64,000 nucleotides of DNA from Pygmaiobacter massiliensis. GTDB taxonomy: Bacteria > Bacillota > Clostridia > Oscillospirales > Ruminococcaceae. The notes under the pieces are model-generated. The model made no database searches, was not told the DNA's origin, and worked only from the letters and a program-made list of their open reading frames with translations. Each line of letters opens with the position of its first letter. Within the stretch, counting starts at the first letter, position 1. Position numbers and translations under genes: made by a program. Location of the stretch: the NCBI GenBank assembly GCA_022778585.1, contig JALFTI010000017.1:1-64000 (forward strand), in the 5' to 3' direction. Shown here in pieces: positions 16,676 to 26,216 of this stretch.

Positions 16676-16703
16676 AAAAAGCCGGCCTTTGGGCCGGCTT
16701 TTT
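16676..16703 (+). terminator. Terminator after cdd
   Basis: GCCGGCC (16681-16687) and GGCCGGC (16692-16698), preceded by AAAAA and followed by TTTTT. The next 330 bases up to the bmp promoter hold no gene that I can see. Confidence 0.88.
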
Positions 16704-17035
16704 GCGCGCTTGGGGGATTTTGGTTTTTGTTTAAAAGCCCAATGTATGCTTGTTTTAGTTTGTCTATCCATTTGCCCAAAGCAGCTTTTGTCGTTTTTTA
16801 TCGCGCTTTTATGGGGTAAAATGCTGTGGCAAAATGAGCTGTTTTTTGACTGCCTTTTTGGCTGCCTTGAAGGCTTTAACACCAAATTGCAAACGCGCAG
16901 CCGGTAATGTGGGTGGCCTTTTTGCCAGCAGTGTTGGCCGCCAGTGTAAATAAGTTTGTTTTTTATCAATTTTTGTCAAAATAATAAAAAAGGGCTGTTA
17001 TTGTTTTGTAAACATGGCAAAATTGTGTAAAAAGA

Positions 17036-17064
17036 TTGAAAAAAAGAGCTGTGACGACTATACT
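17036..17064 (+). promoter_or_regulatory. Promoter of the BMP lipoprotein gene
   Basis: TTGAAA (17036-17041), a 17-base spacer and TATACT (17059-17064). The leader of about 125 bases does not match a purine or other riboswitch that I recognise. Confidence 0.72.
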
Positions 17065-17195
17065 GTATGGTAGAAGTGTGGCAGAGCGATGCTTTGCCCG
17101 AAAGGCTTGGGAGCTTGTACTGCGCCATGGCTAAAACAGCCCAAAACACGCACGGTGCAGGCGCCTTGGAAAAACAAGATAAGGAGAGAACCAAC

Positions 17196-18278
17196 ATGAA
17201 AAAGTTTCTGGCTTTGGCCATGGCAGCCTGCATGGCGTTGTCCATGGTCGCCTGCAGCGGCAGCTCTTCGAGCAGCGCTGCAACAGATTCTTCCGCCTCC
17301 GGTGCATCTTCTGCTGCAACGGAAACCACCAAAACCATTAAGGTTGGCATGGTTACCGATGTGGGCGGCGTGAACGACAAGTCCTTCAACCAGACTTCCT
17401 GGGAAGGCTTGAGCACTCTGGCCGAAGAGAACGACGCGGTTGAGGTCAGCTATCTGGAGTCCAGGACCGATGCGGACTACACTGCTAACATCGAAACCTT
17501 CATGGATGAAGGCTATGACCTGATTATCTGCGTGGGCTATATGCTGGCCGACGCTACCCGCGCCGCTGCCGAAGCAAACCCCGATCAGCTGTTTGCCATC
17601 ATCGATGACAGCACCATTGACCTGCCCAATGTGGCTTGCCTGATGTTCTCTCAGGCGGAAGCTTCCTACCTGGTGGGCCTGGTGGCTGGCATGACCACCG
17701 AAAGCAATATCGTGGGCTATGTGCAGGGTATGTATTCTGACTCCATGAACCAGTTTGGCTGCGGCTACATTGCTGGCGTTAAAGCCGCCAATCCCGACTG
17801 CCAGGTTCTGCAGTTCAATGCAAACTCCTTTGCGGACGCCTCCATTGGTTCCACTGCTGCCAATGATATGTACACCAAGGGCGCCGATGTGATCTACCAT
17901 GCTGCAGGCGGCACCGGCAACGGCGTTATCGAAAACTGCGCCACCAACGGCATCTATGCCATCGGCGTTGATACCGACCAGGCTTCTTTGGCTCCCGAAA
18001 CGGTCATCACCTCCGCTATGAAGCGGGTGGATGTGGCAGCTCAGGACATTTCTCTGGCTGTGCTGAACGGTGAGTTTAAGTCTGGCGTGCATCTGTATGA
18101 TCTGTCCAACGGCGGTGTGGACCTGGCTCCCACCCGTGACCTTTTGAGCGAGGAGATCATCGAGGCGGTTGAGCAGGCTAAGGCCGATATCATGGCCGGT
18201 ACCATTACCGTACCCTCTACTCCTGCCGAGCTGGATGAATCTCTGGGCCAGGAAGGTGTCTTCACCATTACCGAATAA
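17196..18278 (+). CDS. BMP-family nucleoside-binding lipoprotein
   Basis: A 360-residue lipoprotein (signal peptide, lipobox V-A-C with Cys20, then a Ser/Ala-rich tether to about residue 45). The mature part is the BMP/PnrA fold: KVGMVTDVGGVNDKSFNQ at the start and a central DVIYHAAGGTGNGV motif. PnrA/BmpA/YufN proteins capture purine and other nucleosides for ABC transporters. The ATPase and two permeases of such a transporter lie at 21024-24570, separated by yjjI and yjjW. The gene has its own promoter and terminator, which suits the excess of binding protein usually needed. GGAGAG precedes the ATG at 17196. Confidence 0.93.
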   Translation: MKKFLALAMAACMALSMVACSGSSSSSAATDSSASGASSAATETTKTIKVGMVTDVGGVNDKSFNQTSWEGLSTLAEENDAVEVSYLESRTDADYTANIETFMDEGYDLIICVGYMLADATRAAAEANPDQLFAIIDDSTIDLPNVACLMFSQAEASYLVGLVAGMTTESNIVGYVQGMYSDSMNQFGCGYIAGVKAANPDCQVLQFNANSFADASIGSTAANDMYTKGADVIYHAAGGTGNGVIENCATNGIYAIGVDTDQASLAPETVITSAMKRVDVAAQDISLAVLNGEFKSGVHLYDLSNGGVDLAPTRDLLSEEIIEAVEQAKADIMAGTITVPSTPAELDESLGQEGVFTITE

Positions 18279-18313
18279 AAATTTGGGGTTTGATTTGAAA
18301 CAGGTCCCATTTC

Positions 18314-18345
18314 AAAAGCCGCACGCAGCCGCGTGCGGCTTTTTT
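18314..18345 (+). terminator. Terminator after the BMP gene
   Basis: AAAAGCCGCACGC and GCGTGCGGCTTTTTT pair around an AGCC loop, with a T-run. It separates the binding-protein gene from yjjI. Confidence 0.9.
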
Positions 18346-18445
18346 GGTTTGTCTTTTTGCTAAAACAAGACCTGTGCGATTTGACATTTTGTGACAATTG
18401 CCGTTCAAAAGTGGTGGAAAAATGGCGGTTTAGAATGGATTTTGA

Positions 18446-18474
18446 TTGCAATCGGCAGGGTGTTTTGTTATGAT
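18446..18474 (+). promoter_or_regulatory. yjjI promoter
   Basis: TTGCAA (18446-18451), a 17-base spacer and TATGAT (18469-18474). The leader is about 75 bases. It probably drives yjjI-yjjW and may read into the ABC transporter genes, since no clear terminator lies between them. Confidence 0.6.
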
Positions 18475-18556
18475 TAAATATAAGGAAAAACAAGGTAAAA
18501 TTGTGCATTGTGTTTGCCGCAGCGCTTTTGCGCAGCGGATAAGGGGGGGAATTGAT

Positions 18557-20098
18557 ATGAGACCAATTACGATGGAGCAGGTGGAGGAAAAGCGTGCGGA
18601 AATTCTGAAAACTATTCAGGATCCCACCGCCACCCATGAACAGAAGGTAACCTACCTGGCTCGCCATGCTGAAAACTTTTTGACCGTTCTGGATGAGCCC
18701 GAAGGGTTGGATGAACTGATGCGTTGCGATGTGGATACCCGCTGCATCTGCAACCTGTTTGAGGGCGAAGCACCCTATCGGCCCCGGTATATCTGCCCGG
18801 ACTACGAGAAGTTTTTGCGCCAGGGCAGCGAATTTTTGCAGCTGGACCCGCCCCGCGACCTGTGGGAAGCGCTGAACAGCCTGATGATTTTGTACCACAA
18901 TGTGCCCAGCATTACAAACTACCCGGTTTATATTGGCGATTTGGACCAGCTTTTGGAGCCGTATGTGGCAAAAGAAGATGACGAAACGGTAAAAAAGGCG
19001 CTGCGGCTGTTTTTGACCAGCGTGGACCGCACCATTTTGGATTCGTTCTGCCATGCGGATATTGGCCCCAAGGCTACCCGTACCGGCTACCTGCTGATGC
19101 AGGTGGAAGCCGAACTGCAGGACGCTGTGCCCAACCTGACCATGCGGGTGAGCGCCGACACGCCGGATGAATTTTTAACCGCTGGCATTGAATGCGCGCT
19201 GCGCACCGCAAAGCCCAGCTTTGCAAACGACCGCATGTTCCGTTCGGAATTGGGGGATGACTATTGTATCGCCAGCTGCTATAACGGCCTTTATAAGGGC
19301 GGTGGGTCCTATACGCTGTGCCGCCTGCTTTTAAGCAATATTGCAAAGCGTGCTAAAAATATTGCCGATTTTAAGGAAAATCAGCTGCCCTATGTTATGG
19401 ACATTATGGCCCGGTATATGGACGCCCGGGTGCGCTTTGTGGTGGAAGAAAGCGGCTTTTTCGAATCCAACTTCCTGGTGCGGGAAGGTCTTATCCACCG
19501 CGAACGGTTTACCGCCATGTATGGCATGGTAGGCCTGGCCGAATGTGTCAACATTCTTTTGGAAAAAGAGGGGCTGGAAGGCCGGTTTGGCCACAGCGAA
19601 GCAGCCGACCGGCTGGGTGTGGAGATTATGGACCGGATCAATGCATTCAATAACGATCACCAGGCGCCCTACTGTGAAGCCACCGGCGGTCACTATCTGC
19701 TGCACGCCCAGGTTGGTATTGACAGCGACCACAATGTGAGCCCCGGCACCCGCATTCCCATTGGGGAGGAGCCGGCCGAGCTGGTGGACCATTTGAAGAA
19801 TATTAACCTGTACCAGAAATATTTCCCCTCCGGCACCGGCGATATTTTCCCGGTGGATATGACGGTACACAAAAACCCGGCCTTCGTGCGGGATGTAATC
19901 CGCGGCAGCTTCCAGCTGGATATCCGTTACCTGTCCTTCTATTCCAGCGACAGCGATGTGGTGCGGGTGACCGGCTACCTGGTGAAACGCTCCGAAATGG
20001 AAAAGCTGGCCGGCGGGCAGAATGTGCGCCAGAACACCACCACGCTGGGCCTGGGCGCCAGCCGCAACTGCAAGGCGCTGGACCGCAGGGTACGCTGA
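18557..20098 (+). CDS. yjjI: YjjI-family glycyl radical enzyme
   Basis: A 513-residue glycyl radical enzyme of the YjjI (DUF3029) type. The radical loop is R-V-T-G-Y with Gly473, 40 residues from the C-terminus. The candidate thiyl cysteines are in Y-C-I-A-S-C (Cys237 and Cys241). Length matches E. coli YjjI and is much shorter than PFL or diol dehydratases. The start is ATG at 18557 after GGGGGGGA. The activase yjjW follows after 10 bases. As far as I know the reaction is not settled. The setting (nucleoside phosphorylases, deaminase and nucleoside ABC transporter) mirrors yjjI-yjjW beside deoCABD in E. coli and suggests a substrate derived from deoxynucleosides (inference). Confidence 0.9.
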   Translation: MRPITMEQVEEKRAEILKTIQDPTATHEQKVTYLARHAENFLTVLDEPEGLDELMRCDVDTRCICNLFEGEAPYRPRYICPDYEKFLRQGSEFLQLDPPRDLWEALNSLMILYHNVPSITNYPVYIGDLDQLLEPYVAKEDDETVKKALRLFLTSVDRTILDSFCHADIGPKATRTGYLLMQVEAELQDAVPNLTMRVSADTPDEFLTAGIECALRTAKPSFANDRMFRSELGDDYCIASCYNGLYKGGGSYTLCRLLLSNIAKRAKNIADFKENQLPYVMDIMARYMDARVRFVVEESGFFESNFLVREGLIHRERFTAMYGMVGLAECVNILLEKEGLEGRFGHSEAADRLGVEIMDRINAFNNDHQAPYCEATGGHYLLHAQVGIDSDHNVSPGTRIPIGEEPAELVDHLKNINLYQKYFPSGTGDIFPVDMTVHKNPAFVRDVIRGSFQLDIRYLSFYSSDSDVVRVTGYLVKRSEMEKLAGGQNVRQNTTTLGLGASRNCKALDRRVR

Positions 20099-20108
20099 GG
20101 GCAGGCTG

Positions 20109-20951
20109 ATGGAAGCGCTGGTCAACAAAATCATTCCGTTTAGCTCGGTGGACGGACCCGGCAACCGAACCGCTATTTTTCTGCAAGGGTGCAATTTTGA
20201 CTGCCGGTATTGCCATAACCCCGAGACCATTCACCTGTGCATTGGCTGTGGCAGCTGCCTTGCGCACTGCCCAACCGGGGCCATCTTTCAAAAGGATGGC
20301 CAAATAGCTTACGATGCGGCCAAATGTGTTTTTTGTGACGTCTGCTTTAAGCATTGTCCCCATGGTTCTTCCCCGCGGGTGCGGCGCATGAGTGCCGACC
20401 AGGTGATGGAAGAGGTGCGCAAAAACTGCCCGTTTATTCGGGGCATTACCGTTTCGGGCGGAGAATGTACCCGCTGGCCCGGCTTTTTGACCGAACTTTT
20501 GGGCAAAGCACAGGCAGAAGGGCTGGACACTCTGCTGGATTCCAACGGCAGTTATGACTTTGAGCAGGACCCTGCTTTGCTTGCGGTTACCGGCGGGGTT
20601 ATGCTGGATGTGAAGGCCTGGGACGAAACGCAGCACATTCGCCTGACCGGCCAGAGCAATGCGATGGTAAAGAAGAATTTGCTGTTTTTGGCCAAGCACG
20701 GCAAACTGGAAGAGGTGCGCACCGTAGTTGTTCCCGACCAGTTTGATGCCGAGCAGACGGTGCGGGAAACCTGCCGCCTTTTGGCCCCGTGGCTTTCAAA
20801 ACGGCCTGTTCGGTACAAAATTATCTGCTACCGGCCCATGGGGGTGCGCGCAGAGGCGCGCGAAACCCTGCAGGTGCCAAGCGTCGAGTTTCTTACAAAG
20901 CTGCGCGAATTGGCGCTTGGGGAAGGCTTTTCGGATGTAGTGATCATTTGA
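20109..20951 (+). CDS. yjjW: YjjW-family glycyl radical enzyme activase
   Basis: A 280-residue radical SAM protein. The C28-x3-C32-x2-C35 site binds the SAM cluster. Two ferredoxin-type sets follow (C44, C47, C50, C54 and C73, C76, C79, C83), as in activases with an inserted 2x[4Fe-4S] domain. S-G-G-E is the SAM-contact motif. It should abstract hydrogen from Gly473 of the adjacent YjjI under anaerobic conditions. ATG at 20109 is 10 bases after the yjjI stop. An in-frame upstream ATG at 20022 lies inside yjjI and lacks a good ribosome site. Confidence 0.92.
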   Translation: MEALVNKIIPFSSVDGPGNRTAIFLQGCNFDCRYCHNPETIHLCIGCGSCLAHCPTGAIFQKDGQIAYDAAKCVFCDVCFKHCPHGSSPRVRRMSADQVMEEVRKNCPFIRGITVSGGECTRWPGFLTELLGKAQAEGLDTLLDSNGSYDFEQDPALLAVTGGVMLDVKAWDETQHIRLTGQSNAMVKKNLLFLAKHGKLEEVRTVVVPDQFDAEQTVRETCRLLAPWLSKRPVRYKIICYRPMGVRAEARETLQVPSVEFLTKLRELALGEGFSDVVII

Positions 20952-21023
20952 AAAGCTGTTTTGTAAATAAGGGGCGTCGGCGGCGCCAGGCAGGCAACAA
21001 TCCGGTGTAAAGGGGGATTTTCT

Positions 21024-22562
21024 TTGAGCGAGGAGAAACGGCTGGATCTTTCCACCGTTGTGGTGGAAATGCGGGATATCACCAAAAAGTTTGGCGATTT
21101 TGTAGCCAACGACAAGGTGAACCTGAAGGTCCACAAGGGTGAGATCCATGCAATTTTGGGAGAAAACGGCGCGGGCAAAAGTACGCTGATGAACCAGCTG
21201 TACGGCATGTTTTTGCCCACCTCCGGCCAAATCTTCATCAACGGCAAAGAGGTACGGCTGGATAACCCCAAAAAAGCAATCGAAGCGGGCATCGGCATGG
21301 TGCACCAGCACTTCATGCTGGTGCAGCCCTTTACCGTTACCGAAAATATTGTGCTGGGTATGGAACCGCGCAAGGGCCTTGCGCTGGATATGGCCACCGC
21401 CCGCAAAAATGTGAAGCAAATTTCCGAAAAGTATGGCCTGGCTGTGGACCCGGACGCCAAAATTGAGGATATTTCGGTGGGCATGCAGCAGCGGGTGGAA
21501 ATTTTAAAGGCACTTTACCGCGGCGCGCAGATCTTGATTTTGGACGAGCCCACCGCCTCGCTGACCCCGCAGGAGATAAGCGAGCTGATCGAGATCATGC
21601 ACAGCCTTACCTCGGACGGAAAATCCATCATTCTCATTACCCATAAGCTGCACGAAATTAAGGCTGCGGCCGACTATTGTACCATTATTCGTCTGGGCAA
21701 ATATATCGACACCGTCAAGGTTTCGGACCTTTCGGAAAGCGAGCTTGCCAGCAAAATGGTGGGCCGCAATGTAACCTTCGAGGTGGAAAAGCCCGAACAG
21801 CAGCCCGGCGATGTAGTGCTGGATATCAAAGACCTGCACGGGGTGGACTACCGCGGGGTAGAGATCATGAAGGGGCTGACCCTGCAGGTTCGCAAGGGCG
21901 AAATTTTGGGGATTGCCGGTATTGACGGCAATGGTCAAACCGAAATGGTGGAGTGTATTACCGGGCTGCGCAAAGCCACATCCGGCAGCGTAAAGGTAAA
22001 CGGGGAAGAAATTTTAAATAAATCGGCCCGGTATGGCTTTGAACATGGGGTATCCAGTATCCCCGCCGACCGGCAGAAGCATGGCCTTGTGCTGGATTTT
22101 TCTGTGGCCGAAAATATGGTGCTGCAAAATTTTAAGGAAAAGCGATTTGCAAAAAACGGCATTTTGCAGAAAAAGGCCATTTGGGACTTTACCGCAGGCT
22201 TAATTGAAAAGTTCGATGTGCGTCCCCGCGACTGTTCATCAAAGCCGTCCGGAACCCTTTCGGGCGGCAACCAGCAAAAGGTGATTATTGCGCGTGAGGT
22301 CAGCAACGACAAGGATCTTTTGATTGCAGTAAACCCCACCCGTGGGCTGGATGTGGGCGCCATTGAGTATGTGCACAAATATATTGTGGAACAGCGCAAC
22401 AAGGGTAAGGCAGTGCTGCTGGTTTCGTTTGAATTGGACGAGATCATGAGCCTTTCCGACCGAATTGATGTAATCTATGACGGCAAAATCAATGGCAGTA
22501 TGTCGGGCAAGGACGCAGACGAAAATACCCTGGGCCTGTTAATGGCAGGAGGTGCGCTGTAA
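21024..22562 (+). CDS. Nucleoside ABC transporter, ATP-binding protein
   Basis: A 512-residue double ATPase of the sugar/nucleoside uptake type (YufO/NupA-like). The N-terminal half has an intact Walker A (GENGAGKST) and LDEPTASLTPQ. The C-terminal half has a degenerate Walker A (GIDGNGQTE) but a full signature (LSGGNQQK), the usual asymmetry of RbsA-type proteins. Initiation is at TTG 21024 with AGGGGGA about 7 bases upstream; the first ATG lies 15 codons later, inside the first beta strand. It overlaps the first permease by one base. It would energise import of nucleosides captured by the BMP lipoprotein. Confidence 0.93.
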   Translation: MSEEKRLDLSTVVVEMRDITKKFGDFVANDKVNLKVHKGEIHAILGENGAGKSTLMNQLYGMFLPTSGQIFINGKEVRLDNPKKAIEAGIGMVHQHFMLVQPFTVTENIVLGMEPRKGLALDMATARKNVKQISEKYGLAVDPDAKIEDISVGMQQRVEILKALYRGAQILILDEPTASLTPQEISELIEIMHSLTSDGKSIILITHKLHEIKAAADYCTIIRLGKYIDTVKVSDLSESELASKMVGRNVTFEVEKPEQQPGDVVLDIKDLHGVDYRGVEIMKGLTLQVRKGEILGIAGIDGNGQTEMVECITGLRKATSGSVKVNGEEILNKSARYGFEHGVSSIPADRQKHGLVLDFSVAENMVLQNFKEKRFAKNGILQKKAIWDFTAGLIEKFDVRPRDCSSKPSGTLSGGNQQKVIIAREVSNDKDLLIAVNPTRGLDVGAIEYVHKYIVEQRNKGKAVLLVSFELDEIMSLSDRIDVIYDGKINGSMSGKDADENTLGLLMAGGAL

Positions 22563-23623
22563 TGCAAACGGTTAAAAAAGTATTGGGCGGCAAGTTCCTT
22601 GTTACGGTGTTTTCCATCCTGCTTTCCTTTGTGGTAGGGGCCGTTTTTCTGGCGGCTATGGGCATTAGCCCCACAGAAGCTTACGCCAAGCTGTTCAGTA
22701 GCATTTTTGGTACCACTAAAAATATGGCCTACTGCGTGGTGTACGGCACCCCACTCATTTTTACCGGTCTGGCGGTAGCGTTTTCGTTTCGCACCGGTGT
22801 TTTCAATATTGGCGCCGAAGGCCAGTTTGTGGTGGGCAGCATGGCAGCCTGTGTGGTGGGCATTTTGGTGCCTGCCCCCAGCGTTGTGCTTATTCCGCTG
22901 TGCCTTTTGGCGGCCGCAGCAGCAGGGGCTGTTTGGGGCTTGATCGTGGCCTTTTTGAAGGTAAAATGGGGCATCAACGAGGTGCTGTCCATGATCATGT
23001 TCAACTGGATTGCTTATTACCTTTCCAACTATATTGCAGGTCTTGAGGCGATTCATAACGAAGGCAATGCCGAAGCCACCAAAAATGTGCAGGACGCAGC
23101 CCGCATTCTGCTGCCGCAAAGCATGCTGGACGCACTGTGCCCGGCCGCAAACTGGGGCATTGTGCTGGCGCTTGTGGCCACGGTTATTATCTATATCATC
23201 ATTGAAAAAACCACCCTCGGTTATGAGCTGAAAGCTGTGGGCTTCAACCGCAGCGCGGCAGAGTACGGCGGCATCAATGTAAACCGGTCCATTTATACCG
23301 CCATGGCCATTTCTGGTGCACTGGCGGGCCTTGGCGGTGCGGTGCAGCTGCTTGGCATGGGCGCCCGCATCAGCATCTTCACCAGCCAGGAAGGCTTTGG
23401 CTTCCAGGGCATCAGCGCAGCGCTTATCGGCGCCTCTAACCCCATTGGGGTGTTCTTTGCCGGAATTTTCTATGGTGCGCTCAAATACGGCGGCAGCAAG
23501 CTGAACCTGATTGGCGCGCCGTCGGAAGTGATCAATATTATTATGGGTACGGTGGTGTTCTTCATTGCCATTTCCCATGTGTTTAAGCTGCCGACCAAGG
23601 CGAAGAAAGGGGGCAAACAGTAA
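22562..23623 (+). CDS. Nucleoside ABC transporter permease 1
   Basis: A 353-residue membrane protein of the BPD_transp_2 family (YufP/NupB-like) with eight to ten hydrophobic helices. The GVFNIGAEGQ motif (about residues 79-88) and the GLGGAVQLLG stretch are typical of nucleoside/branched-chain permeases. Its ATG shares the A of the preceding TAA (TAATG), and the same arrangement joins it to the next permease, so the three proteins are translationally coupled and probably made in equal amounts. Confidence 0.92.
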   Translation: MQTVKKVLGGKFLVTVFSILLSFVVGAVFLAAMGISPTEAYAKLFSSIFGTTKNMAYCVVYGTPLIFTGLAVAFSFRTGVFNIGAEGQFVVGSMAACVVGILVPAPSVVLIPLCLLAAAAAGAVWGLIVAFLKVKWGINEVLSMIMFNWIAYYLSNYIAGLEAIHNEGNAEATKNVQDAARILLPQSMLDALCPAANWGIVLALVATVIIYIIIEKTTLGYELKAVGFNRSAAEYGGINVNRSIYTAMAISGALAGLGGAVQLLGMGARISIFTSQEGFGFQGISAALIGASNPIGVFFAGIFYGALKYGGSKLNLIGAPSEVINIIMGTVVFFIAISHVFKLPTKAKKGGKQ

Positions 23624-24570
23624 TGGATGCTTTTCTCAATACGCTGGGCATTATTTTGTATGCCACGCTGCTGTTTACGCCGCCGCTTCTGTTCGCGGCA
23701 ATGGGTTCGTGTTTTTCCGAAGTCAGCGGCGTTGTCAACATTGGCATTGAAGGCATGATGACCATTGGCGCCTTTGTGGGGGCGGCTATGGGCCATTTTA
23801 CCGGAAGCCCCTGGCTTTCTTTCCTGTGCGGCGGCCTTTCGGGCATGCTGTTTGGCGCGTTGCACGCGGTGGCTTCGGTCAACCTGGGGGCCGACCAGAC
23901 CATCAGCGGTACTGCCATCAACTTTTTGGCGCCGGGCGTGGCGGTTATGATGTCGAAGGCTATTTTCAATTCTTCCGACACGGTGCCCCTCAGCGCCGAA
24001 AGCAAAATTCCGCTTTTGTTTGCCAATACCTTTAATGGCGGCGGCGCGGTGCAGAACTTTTTGAAAAATGTGTTCTCCACCTATGCTACCACCTACCTGG
24101 TGTTTGTGGTTTTAATTTTTGTGTGGTTTTTGTTTTATAAAACCCGGTTTGGGCTGCGGCTGCGGGCCTGCGGCGAACACCCGGCTACCTGTGAAACGCT
24201 GGGCATTAATGTGATGCGCATGCGGTTTACGGCAGTGTGCATTTCGGGCTTTTTGGCAGGGCTTGGCGGTGCCTGCGTTACCATGGCCACCACCAACCAG
24301 TTCAGGCCCATCTCCATTGTGGGCCAGGGCTTTATTGCCATTGCAGCGGTCATATTCGGCAAGTTCCGGCCCCAGGGCGCTATGATCGCATGCCTGTTGT
24401 TTGGCATGTGCTCAGGGCTTAAAGTAGTGGTGGGTACCACCAACGCTGCCATTTCTGCACAGCTTATTTCCATGATTCCGTATGTGGTGACAGTAGTGGT
24501 TCTGGTGCTGTTTGTGGGTAAATCCCATGTGCCGGCCGCAAACGGCAAGCCGTACCTGAAAACCAAATAA
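23623..24570 (+). CDS. Nucleoside ABC transporter permease 2
   Basis: A 315-residue permease (YufQ/NupC-like), shorter than its partner. It has the G-V-V-N-I-G-I-E-G motif near residue 37, the GADQTISGTAINFLAPG segment and the C-terminal IPYVVTVVVL helix. It pairs with permease 1 to form a heterodimeric channel. The start overlaps the upstream stop (TAATG). The next gene, pdp, follows after 142 bases that contain a weak hairpin. Confidence 0.92.
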   Translation: MDAFLNTLGIILYATLLFTPPLLFAAMGSCFSEVSGVVNIGIEGMMTIGAFVGAAMGHFTGSPWLSFLCGGLSGMLFGALHAVASVNLGADQTISGTAINFLAPGVAVMMSKAIFNSSDTVPLSAESKIPLLFANTFNGGGAVQNFLKNVFSTYATTYLVFVVLIFVWFLFYKTRFGLRLRACGEHPATCETLGINVMRMRFTAVCISGFLAGLGGACVTMATTNQFRPISIVGQGFIAIAAVIFGKFRPQGAMIACLLFGMCSGLKVVVGTTNAAISAQLISMIPYVVTVVVLVLFVGKSHVPAANGKPYLKTK

Positions 24571-24600
24571 CCAAAAGGCAAACTTATTGCCTTGGGCAAG

Positions 24601-24630
24601 GTAAATCCTCCGTTTTCGGGGGATTTATCT
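24601..24630 (+). terminator. Weak hairpin between permease 2 and pdp
   Basis: TAAATCCTCCG and CGGGGGATTTA pair with one G-T wobble around TTTT. There is no proper T-run, so it may only reduce read-through or stabilise the upstream mRNA. Confidence 0.4.
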
Positions 24631-24712
24631 CGCTTGGGCTGTTTATACTTTCAGGCAGAAGGGCTTTGCAAAACGACAAAGGCCCTTTGCCGCAAAAAAA
24701 GGAGAATGCCCC

Positions 24713-26044
24713 ATGCGTATGTATGATATTATTGCAAAAAAACGCGACGGCGGAAAGCTCAGCCAGCAGGAAATACAGTTTGCGGTAAACGGATATGTGG
24801 CGGGCCAGGTGCCCGATTACCAGATGTCAGCTTTGCTGATGGCCATCTACCTGCGGGGAATGGACGCACAGGAAACTGCTATTTTGACCGACTGTATGGC
24901 CCGTTCCGGTGACCAGGTGGACCTTTCGGCCATACCGGGCGTTAAGGTGGATAAGCACTCCACCGGCGGCGTGGGGGACAAAACCACACTGGTGGTGGCT
25001 CCGCTGGTGGCGGCCTGCGGCGCCAAAATTGCAAAAATGAGTGGCCGGGGTTTGGGCCATACCGGCGGCACAATCGATAAAATGGAGTCCATCCCCGGCA
25101 TGCGCACCAGCCTGGACCAGCGCGCGTTTTTTGAACAGGTGGAAAAGATTGGCCTTGCGGTTATTGGGCAGACCGGCAATCTGGCGCCTGCCGACAAAAA
25201 AATGTACGCCCTGCGGGATGTAACCGCCACAGTGGGCTGTATTCCGCTGATTGCCAGCAGCATTATGAGCAAAAAACTGGCCGCCGGCGCCGACGCCATT
25301 TTACTGGATGTGAAAACCGGAAACGGTGCATTTATGAAAACGCTGGAGGATTCCATTCAGCTGGCGAAAGCTATGGTGGAGATTGGCGAACACAACGGCC
25401 GGCGCACCGCCGCATTGGTAACCGATATGGACACGCCACTGGGTTTTGCAGTGGGCAACAGCCTGGAGGTGGCCGAAGTGGTGCGAACCCTAAAAGGGGA
25501 AGGCCCTCAGGATTTAACCAGCGTATGCCTGGACCTTGCGGCCGGCCTTTTGGAGCTTTCGGGCCTTGCAGCAGATTTTCCGGCAGCAATGGCCATGGCT
25601 AAAAAGGCGCTGGAAAGCGGCGTGGGGCTTGCAAAACTACGGCAAATGGTGGCCGCGCAGGGCGGCGATGTGGCTGTAATTGATAACCCGGACCGGTTTG
25701 AACAGGCAAAGATCTGTCAGCCGGTTTATGTGCCCAAAGACGGTTATATCTGCCGTACCGATACCGAGCAGATCGGCATTGCCGCTGTGCAGCTGGGCGC
25801 CGGACGGGAGAAAAAAGAGGATGCTGTCGACTTTTCCGCCGGAATTGTGCTGTGCAAAAAGGCGGGCGACTGGGTGCACAAGGGGGATACTTTAGCCTGG
25901 CTGTATACCAGCAGCGAAGAAAAAGCCCTGGCTGCCCGGCAAACCTTCCTTTCGGCGCTCACCTTCGGCGATACACCTCCCGCTGCTATGCCGCTTGTGC
26001 TGGCAAAGGTTACAAAGGACGGGATAGAGCGGTTTGACCAATAA
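24713..26044 (+). CDS. pdp: Pyrimidine-nucleoside (thymidine) phosphorylase
   Basis: A 443-residue phosphorylase that cleaves uridine, deoxyuridine and thymidine to base and pentose-1-phosphate. The phosphate-binding KHSTGGVGDKTT and the signature GHTGGTIDKMESIPG are present. A C-terminal barrel-sandwich domain follows (about 345-443). The Firmicute form (Pdp) accepts both uridine and thymidine, hence the symbol; it is homologous to DeoA. The ATG at 24713 has GGAG at 8 bases. It completes the set deoD, cdd, uptake, pdp. deoC and deoB are not in the window. Confidence 0.95.
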   Translation: MRMYDIIAKKRDGGKLSQQEIQFAVNGYVAGQVPDYQMSALLMAIYLRGMDAQETAILTDCMARSGDQVDLSAIPGVKVDKHSTGGVGDKTTLVVAPLVAACGAKIAKMSGRGLGHTGGTIDKMESIPGMRTSLDQRAFFEQVEKIGLAVIGQTGNLAPADKKMYALRDVTATVGCIPLIASSIMSKKLAAGADAILLDVKTGNGAFMKTLEDSIQLAKAMVEIGEHNGRRTAALVTDMDTPLGFAVGNSLEVAEVVRTLKGEGPQDLTSVCLDLAAGLLELSGLAADFPAAMAMAKKALESGVGLAKLRQMVAAQGGDVAVIDNPDRFEQAKICQPVYVPKDGYICRTDTEQIGIAAVQLGAGREKKEDAVDFSAGIVLCKKAGDWVHKGDTLAWLYTSSEEKALAARQTFLSALTFGDTPPAAMPLVLAKVTKDGIERFDQ

Positions 26045-26216
26045 GCGTATAAAAGGGCGGGCGCTAAGCAGCCGAAAATCGCCGGCTGTATCTTGTTTTG
26101 GCTGTTTGGGCGGGACAGGCATAAATGCGGAAGCTGTGTAAAAAGCAAACCAAGGCCATAAAATACGGTTTGCCGGCTTTATCCATATCAAAACTATGAA
26201 AAACTTTGCCGCTGCT

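Noticed and set aside
17065..17195. Possible purine riboswitch in the BMP leader
   Set aside because: The leader lacks the conserved loop and core sequences of purine aptamers.
17058..18092. 344-codon frame opposite the BMP gene
   Set aside because: Antisense to a well-supported lipoprotein gene; composition is typical of a shadow frame.
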